Positions 12,654 through 23,095 of a DNA stretch of 64,000 nucleotides are shown in pieces. Numbering within the stretch: the first letter of the stretch is position 1; each line of letters begins with the position of its first letter. The stretch is from Beverwykella pulmonaria (Eukaryota > Ascomycota > Dothideomycetes > Pleosporales > Melanommataceae). Under the pieces are notes generated by a model. It was not told the DNA's origin. It worked only from the letters and a program-made list of their open reading frames with translations, and ran no database searches. The stretch spans positions 2,188,719 through 2,252,718 of the forward strand of contig BCHH01000007.1 in assembly GCA_001599595.1 (NCBI GenBank), read 5' to 3'. A program made the translations under genes and the position numbers.

Positions 12654-13972
12654 CTTAACCAATTCACTACGAGAAAATACGATGGTATCACTGCCCTCGC
12701 CATGGTGAAGCGAGCGTGATATGAGTGGAACCAAATCATTTTATATATCTCTAGATGATTAAATTGACTACGTCTTTCTTACTTTTGTCCACTCAATTCT
12801 AGAAAAACTACTTGCAGATACATAATAGAGAAAAACACTAGAGGGAAAACACTGTGGAGAACGTTTCATGGGAAGCAAACTTCTTACTGAGAGCTAGAAT
12901 GGTAGTGCGAATGTTTCTAGACCTGCAACGTTTGATGTTAAATTCCATTGGAAACCCTTATCTTCACGTTAGTGTAGCAAGGCGAAATTATGATAAAAGC
13001 ATGTCCAAACTACTAATTCTTCGAAAGTAAAGGTCCCAATTAGAGCTTGTATCTAGTTCAAGTGCAGAGAAAATGGAAGAAGATAACCCGAATAGCTTAC
13101 AACAAATCTTTATCCTTTCAATACATCATAAAATATCACACAGGGCCTACCCTTCCACCCGAAGTGATGAAAAAAGATGTTCGAGTCTCGAGAAGTGACA
13201 CAGAAAGAGATTTCAAACTCCCAGGCTTGAATTTGGAGTCGTGAAATACCTCGCAAATAATCAAGCAGTGCTTCCATTTAAATCAAGAAGCCTCTATATA
13301 AAAGGAGAGGCTACAGTCCACTTACTTGTGTGCAAATATGTGCATGAGATTTACCCATTCGCACAAGTTGATATTGGCATTGGCTTTGACCACAGCATGT
13401 CTGCAGCTTACCACATCCAACTTTGCAGTCTTAGAGCAGATGTCCTAGGCCAGGTCATCACTTCCATGTGCTGATTAGCATCCGTACATGAATTCCTCCG
13501 CTCCTACTCTAAGTGAATAATGTCAAACTAGCCAATGTACGAAGGCAAAAGAGTCGCAAAGGTCTAGATATACTATTTAGATATGGTACAACTAGTTCAC
13601 ATCATTACACATTCTTCGGCGCCATGATTAGCTTATTCGAAAGGGGGTGGCTGTGCGCTCATCGCCCTACAAATGTTCCGGATCCGTGATATCGCGTCGG
13701 GGTCCACAAAAGTCTTTTCGTGCGTAAAGCAGTAGCCGTGCAGTGGGTAATATGCTTCAAAGTAAGATGCTTTCTCTAATTCTCAGTGCAAATGCAAGAG
13801 CCGTGATGGGCAGCAGCGCTGTAATTGGTCCAGACCCGCATTCGGCTACAAAAACAAGTCTCCATTTATCAATGTCTCCGATTGCAGGCCAGAGGTGCTA
13901 TAAATGTATCCTACATCGTATTTACAATATTGCATGTACTTACATACAACAGAACTGATCACATTCATCACT
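12654..13972. other. Gene-poor tract
   Basis: About 1.3 kb with several short open frames (for example 13241-13474, plus strand) that have no recognisable family and no splice context. No repeat was recognised apart from general A+T richness. Confidence 0.45.
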
Positions 13973-14400
13973 ATGGAGACACACGATATCCTCATCGTTG
14001 GAGATACGGGTAAGCAAGGCCGTGCAACCATCGCAGCAGTCACAGCTCAACCACCGCTGTTCCCACCGATCCGTATTCTTGCGCTCACACGATCATCAAC
14101 ATCCCCTAAAGCACAAGCGCTCAGAGAAAGATTCCCGGGCATCACCCTCGTCGAAGGCGACGTAAAGAACCCTGCTGTAATCTTGGCATCGTACCCAAAT
14201 ATCTGCTTGGTATTCCTCGTTACCGTACCCCCAAACGATGAAGCACAGGCATTGCCGACGACAGACGCCGCGATAGCGCACTGCATCTCCTACATTGTTT
14301 TTAGCAGCGTCGACCGCGGCGACGAGAAGCTCAGCTGAACCAACTCAACGACCATACCGCACTTCGCGGCGAAGCACAGAATAGAGCTACATCTGAGAGG
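13973..14400 (+). pseudogene. Truncated NmrA-like NAD(P)-binding protein
   Basis: From the ATG at 13973 the protein opens with a Rossmann-type beta strand and loop (DILIVGDTGKQGRAT), a second strand ILALTRSS, and the blocks LVEGDVKNP and YIVFSSVDRG, as in NmrA/HSCARG-like sensors of NAD(P) redox state. The frame stops at TGA 14336-14338 after about 121 codons, whereas the family is near 300. The same frame carries on past the stop with TIPHFAAKHRIELHLR, the expected next conserved region, before further decay. The TGA is therefore probably a lesion (TGG to TGA) and the rest has been lost. No functional product is expected. Confidence 0.7.
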
Positions 14401-14914
14401 TGTAGTGGCTCATACCGTTCTCTGTTGCCACCAACGATCCTTATAACTCTTCGCAATGCCATCCATTCCAGATGTTCATGGCAAGGTATGGCCGGAGCGG
14501 TTCGGCCGCTCTCCCTACTAGCGTCACCAAAGTGTTCGTCCACTTCTTAAGGCATGAGCATATTTAGATTGATTGCTTGCAAAATCGCCTGCCGCTAAGG
14601 TCTGACCTCACATATCTGCCTTACCGCTCCACATTTGGGCTATGCAGTCAGCCGCACATGTCCAGAACGGAGCTTGCTCACAGTCCCCTTCACAAAACCA
14701 AATAGCACTCTTGAACCGCTTCGATTTCAGATGCGATTCGTCAGTACAGCTCGGTGTCCCTATTTTCCTGTATGCTCGCCAACCTTAATAATTAGGACCT
14801 ATATTCTCAGTAGACGAGCGAGCTGCCGTGCTCATCTCTTCCCTAGGCTACTGCATTTGAGCCTCTGAGACCCTATTCCTACTGCTTCCACCCGTCAAAC
14901 CCCCCCGCAAAGCA
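14401..14914. other. Decayed sequence between two pseudogenes
   Basis: Holds the end of the NmrA-like relic and a 39-bp motif (listed separately) also found at 21334. No gene is supported. Confidence 0.4.
14489..14527 (+). repeat. Dispersed 39-bp motif, copy 1
   Basis: Contains GGCCGGAGCGGTTCGGCCG followed by CTCTCCCTACTAG. A near-identical segment occurs at 21334-21373. The first part resembles the A-box/D-arm of a tRNA-Leu or tRNA-Ser gene, but no complete tRNA can be folded here. It could be the head of a SINE-like element or a transposon end. Confidence 0.4.
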
Positions 14915-15650
14915 ATGCGTCTTTTACTACGCGGCAACACTGGCGAGTTCAGCCTTACTAAGGGCTTAGTAAGTGACGATATAATCCCTCCCCTATGCGA
15001 TCCTTTCGCATACTTAGAAGGAGGGCCAAGAGGTCACCTTTCAAGATTTGATAGATTGGACCGGACAAAGCAACAAGATCCGGTTCTGCGGAAAACAGGC
15101 CGAACGCGGCGGCTTGCAATATTCTGGGTAGGCACCTGCCGCACCAACAAATCAAATTACGTCGAACTTCAAGAGGCTACCAATTCTATGTTTTGCTAGT
15201 ACTAGAATGCAGCAAAATACTACGCCTATCTAAAAGACATCTCAATGGCTAAACGGAAAGCAAACAATCATAGATTGCACTTAGTAGCCGGCTTTTCAGC
15301 ACAACAGAAAATTTACCAGGGGTTAGACCCTTCAAGAGCCTTTTACTCCACGTTCAGTCGAATTGCTCTCCTAAGAAGGCAAGCAACTAGGTAACAAGAG
15401 ACCCTAGAGCATCAAATTTGCAAGATAGCGGGTATTGCTATCGCAGCCGTTTAAGGAAACCCTCTGTGCAAGTTCGGCATCGAGGAGCGATTTTTATGGG
15501 GGAAAAGCCGCCAGACCACGCGCCAACAAGACAAGGCGTACTCGATACTGGGCATATTTGGCATCTATATGCCACTTATCTATGACGAAGGAGAAGAAAT
15601 CTGTTCAGACGGCTCGAGGAGGAGATAAGATTCGCACATGTTATTGCTCC
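14915..15650 (+). pseudogene. Broken HET-domain (heterokaryon incompatibility) gene
   Basis: The reading frame starts at the ATG at 14915 with the typical HET N-terminus (MRLL...NTGEFSLT) and continues, across several frame changes, through recognisable HET-domain blocks: YAILSHT, EVTFQDL, IRFCGKQAERGGLQYFWV, NAAKYYAYL, TRG-stop-TLQE, IAGIAIAA, FGIEERFLW and YSILGIFGIYMPLIY. Intact HET proteins of this subgroup carry these blocks in this order and drive cell death on non-self recognition. At least three frameshifts and several stops are present, including TAG at 15324-15326 where a Trp is conserved (TRGWTLQE). Nothing downstream of the HET domain was recognised. No product is expected. Confidence 0.8.
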
Positions 15651-16649
15651 CCACAGTCGGCTTACCAACGTAGCAGGCATGAAGCTGAATGCTTTTGACG
15701 GCAGCTCTCCTGACTTCGAGGGTGTTGCTGTATGCTTTCTCCAATTGGACAGGATTGCTCACAATATCGTGAGAAATGGTCTCACGATGCGTATAAGAGG
15801 TGTGAGACAACTCAGAGAGCTCGCTAAGGTCGGCGAACAGGAAAGCCGCCACCCTGCGGTCTAGAACACCACATCCTAAAAGATCAGCTTACAACCCAAG
15901 CAATTTCTATGTCTTTCCATGGTTAAGAAATGTAATACAGTCCGTAACAAAATCCGTTTCACCCTTCGAGCGACGCGAAAAATTCTAGCCCACCTGCTGT
16001 ACAGGGGCTTGGCATGTACTTGACTATACCAGCATAGTCCAGCATCGATCGTCCGCTTTGTGGTTGAATGGCACTGGTGTGGCTAGAGTCAAGCCAGCCA
16101 CAAACCCTTGGCTTTACACCAAACCTTTCTCCATTGAACGGCATACACCACTTCGCCGACTACGTTCTAAAGCCACCAAAAGGAAAACCGTCATATGAGC
16201 CTGTTCCCATCTGTATTTCTGCCAGACAATGACCATATTATGGTGGCTGATTTGGCGTTATCATAGAGCCAACCGCAAACATGTCGCCTTCAAACTCCCG
16301 CAGTTTCGTCTTCTGGTTGGCTTCATTTAGAAGAACCTTTGAGCTCATTATGCATTGCCATATTGATTTAGTATGCATGGCTATTGTTTATCTCTGGGCA
16401 TCCCCTGTCGTTAGCTTAATGTGGTGTCATGCACAGGTTGTCGGAAGAGAAGAAGGCATTACGAGTGGCGTAATCATACGATCACGTCATAAATATGGAC
16501 CAATAAGAGTGTAGTGAAGCTAGTTATTCTATTAGGGTCTGCTGTAAAGCATGGAATTTAGTGGCTCGAAGTGCCCTTACGACCACAGTATATCAGGAAG
16601 GATCAGCAACCCTTGCTTGGATGTACTATGTGCTTTCAATTCAATCCTG
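15651..16649. other. Intergenic, no supported gene
   Basis: About 1 kb between the HET relic and the CinY-like gene. Open frames at 15679-15864 and 15959-16144 have no recognisable family. The last 300 bases should hold the promoter of the downstream gene. Confidence 0.45.
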
Positions 16650-16657
16650 TATATAAA
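16650..16657 (+). promoter_or_regulatory. TATA box of the CinY-like gene
   Basis: TATATAAA lies about 100 bp upstream of the chosen ATG at 16758, a plausible core-promoter distance. Prediction from sequence only. Confidence 0.4.
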
Positions 16658-16757
16658 TCACTACAGATCCTTGTATAGAATCTGAACTGGTACAGCATGT
16701 GAGTCACCCGGATTGAGCCAAGCTCCGAGATCGTGCCAGCCATTGTTGCTCACCTCC

Positions 16758-18525
16758 ATGTTCAGGTTACGCATCTATATAGCTGCGCTGGTGTGGGCTG
16801 TGCACATATTTCAAGCTTCAGCCGCTCCACGCCCATTTGGAACCGTCAATGGTAACTTCTTTGGAGTCCTCGATACCGTCCAACATGCAGAGCACGAGAA
16901 GATAACCAGAGCGGCTCTTGGGTGTTCTGCAGATGACCCTGTTCCGAACTGCTTCGAGTCACTATCATTGGATGAATTAGCCGGTAAAGCGCGAACGTTG
17001 TCTCTAGAGAACCTATCCGGTGACTTAGGCACATGGGGTGCTGTGGGGTCGCCTGACATCAATGAAGTCTGCAAGTCGAACGCCCATTGCGATGATGCAG
17101 ATTTCTTTGACGCACTCAATTACCACCAGAACCGATCCCTAGCAAATAGGAAGTTTCAAGAATGCATGACGCACATTAAAGGTCGTTATCAGCAAGGCCT
17201 GAATGCTGCCGCCGAGTTGATTAATAGCGCCGGCCAGCTCGATAACAAGGCTATCCACATCCCGGACGATGGCTGCGACTTCACAACAGACATTAAGTGC
17301 ATTGTCGGGGTGTGCATGAGTCCTGGTATTCTATCCCAAAACCCTGTCGTTGCCGTGGCTGGACTAGTTGCATGTTGCCTGAATGGATTCTCGGAATGCC
17401 CAATTCCTGTAGATGCTGGAAGCATTAAATGCAATGCAATTGCGGGATTTGGCCGGGCCCTCCACGGCTTCCAGGACTTCTATGCACACAGCAATTGGGT
17501 TGATGCACCTGTCGCAAATCCCACTATGACCGATCCGCCGGGATTGAATCAGACAACAATTCCGAACTTTCTAGCGACCAGCTTTGGCGGTGATTATAAC
17601 GCAGTGTTAGACCACCATTTCAGTACGGGATGCTATAATCTTGGCGGGGACAAAACACCAGGCAAAGGGGATTGTGTCAACCGGGTAACTCACCACACCC
17701 TCAATAAGGATGAGGGCGAAATCAATCCCTATACAGGCAAGTTCAGACATCGAAAGATATAACGGAGCATCTAACTTAAAAGGTTTAGGCGCCATATCCG
17801 AGATAGACACTTCTCGAGGTCAGGTTGAAAACAAGAACTTCGGAAGCAATTTTGAGGGCGCAGTAACATTGGCAATCAAAGAATCTCGCCGCCAGTGGGC
17901 AGATTTCCAAGCTGATCTGGCTGCATTTGGCAAGCAGAAAGCGTTCCTGATGATCTGTGCGATGACAAGGGATGACCCTGCCAATGATTGCTGCTCAGAT
18001 CATATGGATACTGATCCTCTGAATTGTGGTGCATGTGGAAACAAGGCATGACTCTATGCTCTTCACCATGAGTGCAGCTCCTAACAATTGGCATAGTGTG
18101 AGTCTGGCAAGTGTCAAGACTCCAGCTGCGTACCTGTTCCAGAGCCTCCCTCACCACTGGAACTAGACTGGCTCTTTGACGCGTCTGACTACAACTACAT
18201 CTTCACGCCCGAATGGCTAGCGACCACGTACTCCCAGTACCAGGTCATCAGTAACGGCAAAGTCTCGCTGAATACAAAATGCATCCCTGTGGCCGATACC
18301 ACGTACGGGACGTTATTCGGATCTGTTGGTACGAATTACATCAAAGCTGGTAGCGCTTTCACGTCCGACGGCGTGTGCTGCGTCAATTACTTCGCGAGCA
18401 CGGACTGTAATGAAATTAACGCGGCCTGGGGCGAGGTATGCGGGTTCTGGCAGCCCGACAAAGGGATGCCTATTGATGTGAGATCGTGGAAGATGACGGG
18501 CTGCAATCCAGAGTTCGCGTCGTGA
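16758..18525 (+). CDS. Secreted CinY-like cysteine-rich protein with two GC-AG introns
   Basis: The protein resembles the family annotated CinY, found in fungi and actinobacteria; its biochemical role is not established to my knowledge. Exons 16758-17736, 17789-18045 and 18097-18525 give 554 residues. The start is the ATG at 16758, because it opens a signal peptide (hydrophobic residues 5-22); the in-frame TTG upstream is not used. Conserved blocks are EHEKITRAAL (near residue 45), AHCDDADFF, GRALHGFQDFYAHSNW (near 235), VTHHTLNKDEGEINPYTG and SRRQWADF. The His/Asp/Asn-rich motifs suggest an extracellular metal-dependent helical enzyme, as in zinc phospholipase C or S1/P1-type folds, but that is inference. 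A Cys-rich linker (CGACGNKCESGKCQDSSC) joins a C-terminal domain of about 130 residues. Both introns begin GC, not GT, yet restore the conserved reading frame. Neighbours are relics. Confidence 0.85.
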
Positions 18526-19294
18526 TTGTAATGGTTGCCATTACTGTACCGGCCCGTTTCTAGATCTACCGCGTTTGCGAACTTGAGTCCAGGAGGCCGT
18601 TGAGCGCCTTTTAATGATACTTTGAACGTAGTCATGCACATCATTTTGGAACAGAGCAGATACTTAGTGCGGTGGGGGAAAGGTGTGTGATATAGAAATA
18701 TCACAAGGGTAGGAGGCGACTCGCAGCCATGCGATGTCCGAAGCAGCAATGCAGTGAGGGAGGGAGAATCAAGGTGAAGTTTGGCAGTAGACTGTTACAA
18801 TTTCGTTATATCTAGCTACCAAACCAAATGAAATAAAGATGTGTTTTGAAATACAGAAGAAATATTCATGATCTTGTTGGGATGCGGGTCGTGTGTTCGG
18901 TGGGGTTCAATTGATGTTCGTTGTTGATTGATTCATCTGAACCATTCATGATGAATCGATGGGTGTCGTGTTCGGATCCCCATATATATGCCGCGTTGAT
19001 TGATGATGAAGCAAGCAGCTGACAGAAAAACTAAGACCCGTTCCCTGCACCATGCACCCAAGCCTTCAACCCGTGCTAGTGGTGTATTCGCGCAAAGTAG
19101 TCCACGGCCGCTGTGGCTCATCAGGTACACTATTCTAAATGTGGCCATTACCGTGGCGTGACGTGTGTTGTCTATCGAACCGAGCATGCGAACCAGGTTT
19201 GCCTTCACCCAAGACTTTTTATTTGCATGGCCCAACACGGCCAACTCCTTGGGCCTACGCAAATCTGGGACGGTTTGGCGGGGCGGAGAATGTT
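18526..19294. other. Intergenic, no supported gene
   Basis: About 770 bases following the CinY-like gene. A minus-strand open frame at 18933-19349 has no family resemblance and overlaps the TPR relic, so it is not called. Confidence 0.45.
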
Positions 19295-19456
19295 TTCTAG
19301 CACGTTTTGAAGGGCTGCCAGAAGGCGTTAGGACCAAAGGATCCATCAACGCTTGAAATGCTCAACAACTTAGGCCTACTCTATGTGAATATTGGGGGGC
19401 TTAAATTGGCGAAGAAGAAACACCGGCGAGCGCTTGAAGGCGACAAGATGGCTCTT
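19295..19456 (+). pseudogene. TPR (kinesin-light-chain type) fragment
   Basis: A translated block reading ALGPKDPSTLEMLNNLGLLY, then GLKLAKKKHRRALEGDKMAL, matches one and a half tetratricopeptide repeats of the type found at the C-terminus of fungal NB-ARC/NACHT proteins. No start, no other repeats and no partner domains are present, and a run of about 15 A residues follows at 19525. It is a fragment, perhaps from the same family as the NB-ARC/TPR pseudogene at 21576-22954. Confidence 0.6.
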
Positions 19457-19965
19457 GACCAGGGAGTAGCAAAGGATAACATACCAGCGCTGAATGCAGC
19501 TGAAGATCTAACTGACTTCTTCAAAAAAAAAAAAAAAATAAACTACAGAGGAGGAGAAGCGGAGGGGCTATAGTCACACGAACTTATCGGTGTTGAGGCG
19601 GTTTTCGGGCGCTCGAGTGAACGCTATGAGAGTGTCGCAAAGTTTTGAACGCATTGCATCGCAATGTAAGCACAATTTCGCTAGGTCGAATAGAATCGTA
19701 ATCGGCTTCCCGTAACCGGGTTAGCTATTTAAGAGCCCTCTAGCTGTCAGAGGAGCATCAATGGCTTTTGTCCGCGCTGTGTCAGAGAAGACGATGAGTG
19801 GGAAGAATGTACGAAATGCGCCCATAAATAACAAAAGAGAATTCCGTGGATATGTTGTATTTCCTCTAGAGAGTTATGGTCTCTGACAATACAGCCTTGA
19901 TGACATTATTAGGCAGTGTCTCTGTTAAACGTTAGCCGCCAGCTCTATTACGCTTGAGCACACGG

Positions 19966-20070
19966 ACCGTATCTTATCCTTTACTATCCCGACAGCGCCC
20001 CGTCTCGGTCAAGCTGACGCTCTATCTCATCGTACTCTCCCGGTGCAAGCCAGAATTCTGTCTACGGGAC
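19966..20070 (+). repeat. Diverged direct repeat, unit 1
   Basis: This unit and 20174-20279 align along their whole length, sharing the exact core GACGCTCTATCTCAT. Most differences in the first half are C/T or G/A changes (for example ATCCCGACAGCGCC against ATCCTGATAGTGCC). The spacing between units is 208 bp. Confidence 0.65.
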
Positions 20071-20173
20071 TTGTTTCGTGCGCGAACGCCGAGGTGATAC
20101 AGTTCTCCGTTGAAATCATACCTGTCCGAGTCCTATCGTTAGCCGCAATATCCGCTATGCATCGAGCACCTCC

Positions 20174-20279
20174 ACCGTGTCTTGTCTTTCACAAATCCTG
20201 ATAGTGCCTCGCCTTGCTAAAGCCGACGCTCTATCTCATACTAGTCTCCTTCTTCAAGCTGAAACTCCGTCCACGGCTC
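20174..20279 (+). repeat. Diverged direct repeat, unit 2
   Basis: Partner of the unit at 19966-20070. It is the more T-rich of the two at the differing positions, consistent with decay by C-to-T transition. Confidence 0.65.
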
Positions 20280-20927
20280 TCACTTGATATGCTTTCCAGC
20301 CCGGATTTCTTTGAAGAGTGCGAGGACTCGTTGGACTTGGGCGAACTGCTTTTCGTCGGTCGGCGGCGTCGCCAAAGAGTGATTTGCGAAGCTCGAAGAC
20401 GGGGTAGCGTTTTGGTTCTGTGTTATGGGAGCCTGCGACGTAGACATAGCCATACATCGCACTACATTCGCGAAGTTGCACGATGGCTGTCGCAAAGATT
20501 GATCTCAGCCTCACGAAGCCTGAACCTCACTGTAGCTAGTGACTAGCCCAATAGCGCGACAACACCAAAGCCCAAGATAGTGGCCGCTTCCCGCGTCTGG
20601 CCTTAATTTAGCTCTTCTTTGCGGTCCCTGAACAATATAAAGATTTGCCACCAGTGCCTCGTCAGAGGCAGACGAACGCCGCAATCAGGATAGTCAAGCT
20701 GCACCGGCCACAGGGATGCCATGAACGTCTAGAATGGACGGCGTTGGGAAGAGATATAAGGATCGTTTCCGATGACAGGTGACTGCATGCATAAATTAAG
20801 CACTAATTTTGAGCTTTATTGGGCCTATTTTGATTAAATACTGGCAATTTTACGATGACCTACGATTTCGTATGTCAGGGAGATGCGTTTCCCATACCTT
20901 TAGTTTGATCAGCTCTACAAAGGTGAT

Positions 20928-21060
20928 ATGATGGCGCTGGAAGCAGCCATGCTGTGCGATCGGGTGAAGAGGCTTGAGCAGGCAAATAAGGAAGATACGA
21001 AGCACAAATATTATGGCTCAAATGGACGTCTACAGGCAACGGCTGCGATGACAAGCCAGG
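20928..21060 (+). pseudogene. Possible C-terminal relic of a pogo/DDE transposase
   Basis: The open frame starts with a hydrophilic helix (LEAAMLCDRVKRLEQANKED) followed by a basic stretch. Fungal pogo-like DDE transposases end in a similar coiled coil and Lys/Arg-rich tail. The match is short and from memory; no catalytic core or terminal repeats were found nearby. Confidence 0.3.
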
Positions 21061-21083
21061 AAACCAACGGGTGGAGCACTTGT

Positions 21084-21180
21084 GAGCTGCACACCGATTG
21101 CATCAGGGGCCGTCGCCTTCTCGCCGGACGGCCAGCTGGTCACGTCGGCCTCTATCGACTCGACGGTGCGGGTGTGGGTC
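21084..21180 (+). pseudogene. Single WD40 repeat fragment
   Basis: In a frame different from the longest open frame here, the sequence encodes AVAFSPDGQLVTSASIDSTV followed by RVW, a textbook WD40 repeat of the kind found in tandem at the C-terminus of fungal NACHT-WD40 proteins. Only one repeat is left, joined to unrelated sequence on both sides. Confidence 0.7.
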
Positions 21181-21575
21181 GTGAGTTTTGGATTGTTCAT
21201 GTTCGTGCAGGAGGAGTACTAGCAAAGCTGTGGTGGTGGCCATGTTTGGCAAGACTCTACACTATCCAGGAGCTGCATACAGCACTCTTTTCTTCAGCCA
21301 TATCTACAAACCATCGCCTCCGGCGCAAGGTCATGACCGGAGCGGGTTAGCCGTCCTCCCTACTAGTAGTGGCGACATCAAATGCTGCATCACTAAGAAT
21401 ACTGTTAGATATCATTAATAAGCGTTCTTACACACGTGAATACCTCCACATTTGCACTGTCTTGAATCTGCTGCTTTAATAATAATTTTAAAATATCACC
21501 GACTAGCTCTGTTAAAAAATTACCTTTTCTAAGGAAAACTAGGATATTTATAAACGTACAACACATCAAGTTCTG
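21181..21575. other. Short gap with a dispersed motif
   Basis: Holds the second copy of the 39-bp motif (listed separately) and the 3' flank of the NB-ARC/TPR pseudogene. No gene is supported. Confidence 0.4.
21334..21373 (+). repeat. Dispersed 39-bp motif, copy 2
   Basis: Reads TGACCGGAGCGGGTTAGCCG then TCCTCCCTACTAG, matching copy 1 at 14489-14527. It lies just downstream of the WD40 fragment; copy 1 lies just downstream of the NmrA relic. Confidence 0.4.
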
Positions 21576-22954
21576 TCAAATGTCAATCTCCATGTTCTCC
21601 AACCGCCACACGTTTAGAGCTTGTAGTGATGATGTTGTGTGTGGGTGATGAGGGCCTAGGACGTGTTCGCGTAGTTGGAAGCAATTTTCTAGAAGTATAA
21701 GAGCGTCGGTGTTGCGAGATTGGCCCTTTAACGTAAATGCAAGATTGTTCAAGCTGGCTAGCGTGTCCGGATGCTTCTCCCCAAGCACCCGCTTTCTCGT
21801 TTCCATCACTTGCATCTCCAGCTCTTCGGCCTCCTTCTGCCGCCCTTGATTCTTGTAAGTCGACGCCAGGTTGGCCATGCTAGTCAGCGTGTCTGGATGC
21901 TTCTCCCCAAGCACTCTCTTTCTCCTCTCTATCACTTGCACCTCCAGATCTTCGGCCTCCTTCCACTGCCCTTGATTCTTGTACACATCGATGCCAGGTT
22001 GGCCATGATGGTCAGCGTGTCTGGATGCTCTTCCCCAAGCATCCCCGCACTTGTCTCCACTACCTCCGAAAACAATTTCTCTGCCTTGTTATACCTCCCG
22101 TCACTATGCAGGCACATAGCGAACTTCCAAACTAGCGTTCTTCTCTCTTCGGCCTCTTCCTCACTGTCTTTATACTTAAGTACATAACGCGCATGCGCTA
22201 GGTACAATCTCCATGTGTTTCTGTTCTTACAGTCGTCATCTGCAAACACCTCCTCTACTTGCTTTGTTGCCTTTGCAGCCCACCGCACTAGCAACTCTTC
22301 CGCCCAAAGCCAGTTCTGCGTTGCAAGATGCACGAGTTGATGGACGTCAAGAGCCTGATCTGCCACTTGTCTGCTGACAAAAGCATAAGCATCCAGCGTC
22401 CCAATCGCGTCTGTCTCCTTCTTCCAGGATTGCGCTGGGGGGAGGAGGGACTGTGGGATGCCCCTTGGGTCCACGCACGACATAAAGGACAAATACCTAG
22501 CTGCAAGGGGGTTAAGCTGCTGGATCTAGCCAAACGAGATCAGCCATGTAGTTGCTACAGGATTCTTCACATCCTGGTATCGCCCGTCGTCTTCAAAGTC
22601 TTCGCCGAGGTTAATCACGTCGTGCTCCTGCCCGTCTAGAAGCGACAGATAGTCGGACAGTGCGATTCCATTCTCGTTGATGTATGCAGCGGCTTGCAAG
22701 ATGGCAAGCGGAAGGAAGGTGAGTTGTTTAAGCAGCTCTATCGTGGCCTGGTAGTTAGTTAAGAGCTCCTTGTTAATTAGTAATTGGCTAAGCAGTTGTA
22801 TAGCTATTTCTGCATCTATCTCCTGCACTTCAATTACGTTGGCTGCTGCAATCTTAACCGCGACCTTCCTGCTCCGTGTAATGCAAATAACGCATCCTTG
22901 ATTGCTCCTCGGCAGATAGCCCTTTAACTCGTTGTTCCAAATGTCCATGTCTTG
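21576..22954 (-). pseudogene. NB-ARC/TPR (NLR-type) gene, 5'-truncated, with nonsense and frameshift
   Basis: Fungal NB-ARC/TPR proteins are STAND NTPases proposed to act in non-self recognition. What remains here starts inside the NB-ARC domain after Walker B (MDIWNNELKGYLP) and continues with CVICITRSRKVAVKIA, LTFLPLAILQAAAYINENGI, the winged-helix region, a linker and three kinesin-light-chain-type TPRs (GEEHPDTLTIMANLAS, GEKHPDTLTSMANLAST, GEKHPDTLASLNNLAF). Three lesions are visible. The N-terminal effector domain and P-loop are absent, because homology stops near a solo LTR at 22960. A TAG at 22526-22528 follows LISFG where a Gln codon is expected (CAG to TAG). A two-base insertion near 21985 shifts frame between the first and second TPR. 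Long stretches remain open, so inactivation looks fairly recent. Confidence 0.82.
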
Positions 22955-22959
22955 GATAT

Positions 22960-23090
22960 TGTAAGCAGGGTGCGGATAAGAGAGGGTGTAAAGATGTGTC
23001 TTATGTGTACGTATGTACAGCTAATATATATATTACGGACTGATTAGTCAGTGGCATATCTACGTGACGGTATGGTGCCCTGGGCTTACA
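22960..23090 (+). mobile_element. Solo LTR, family LTR-1, copy B (131 bp)
   Basis: Begins TGTAAGCAGGG and ends TGGGCTTACA, with a perfect 5-bp target duplication GATAT (22955-22959 and 23091-23095). It contains a TATA-like run (TAATATATATATTA) and the palindromic core ACTGATTAGTCAGT. It sits at the broken 5' end of the NB-ARC/TPR pseudogene. Confidence 0.85.
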
Positions 23091-23095
23091 GATAT

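Larger units (their letters stand above)
19457..20927. other. Gene-poor tract with a 208-bp-spaced duplication
   Basis: No gene is supported. A poly-A run lies at about 19525. Two diverged copies of a 105-bp unit are listed separately. Minus-strand frames at 20254-20514 are not recognised. Confidence 0.45.

Noticed and set aside
17710..18051. Separate gene starting in a different frame inside the CinY-like locus, or a frameshift at 17740
   Set aside because: A GC-AG intron with a good branch point explains the frame change and restores the conserved family sequence, so no second gene or frameshift is needed.
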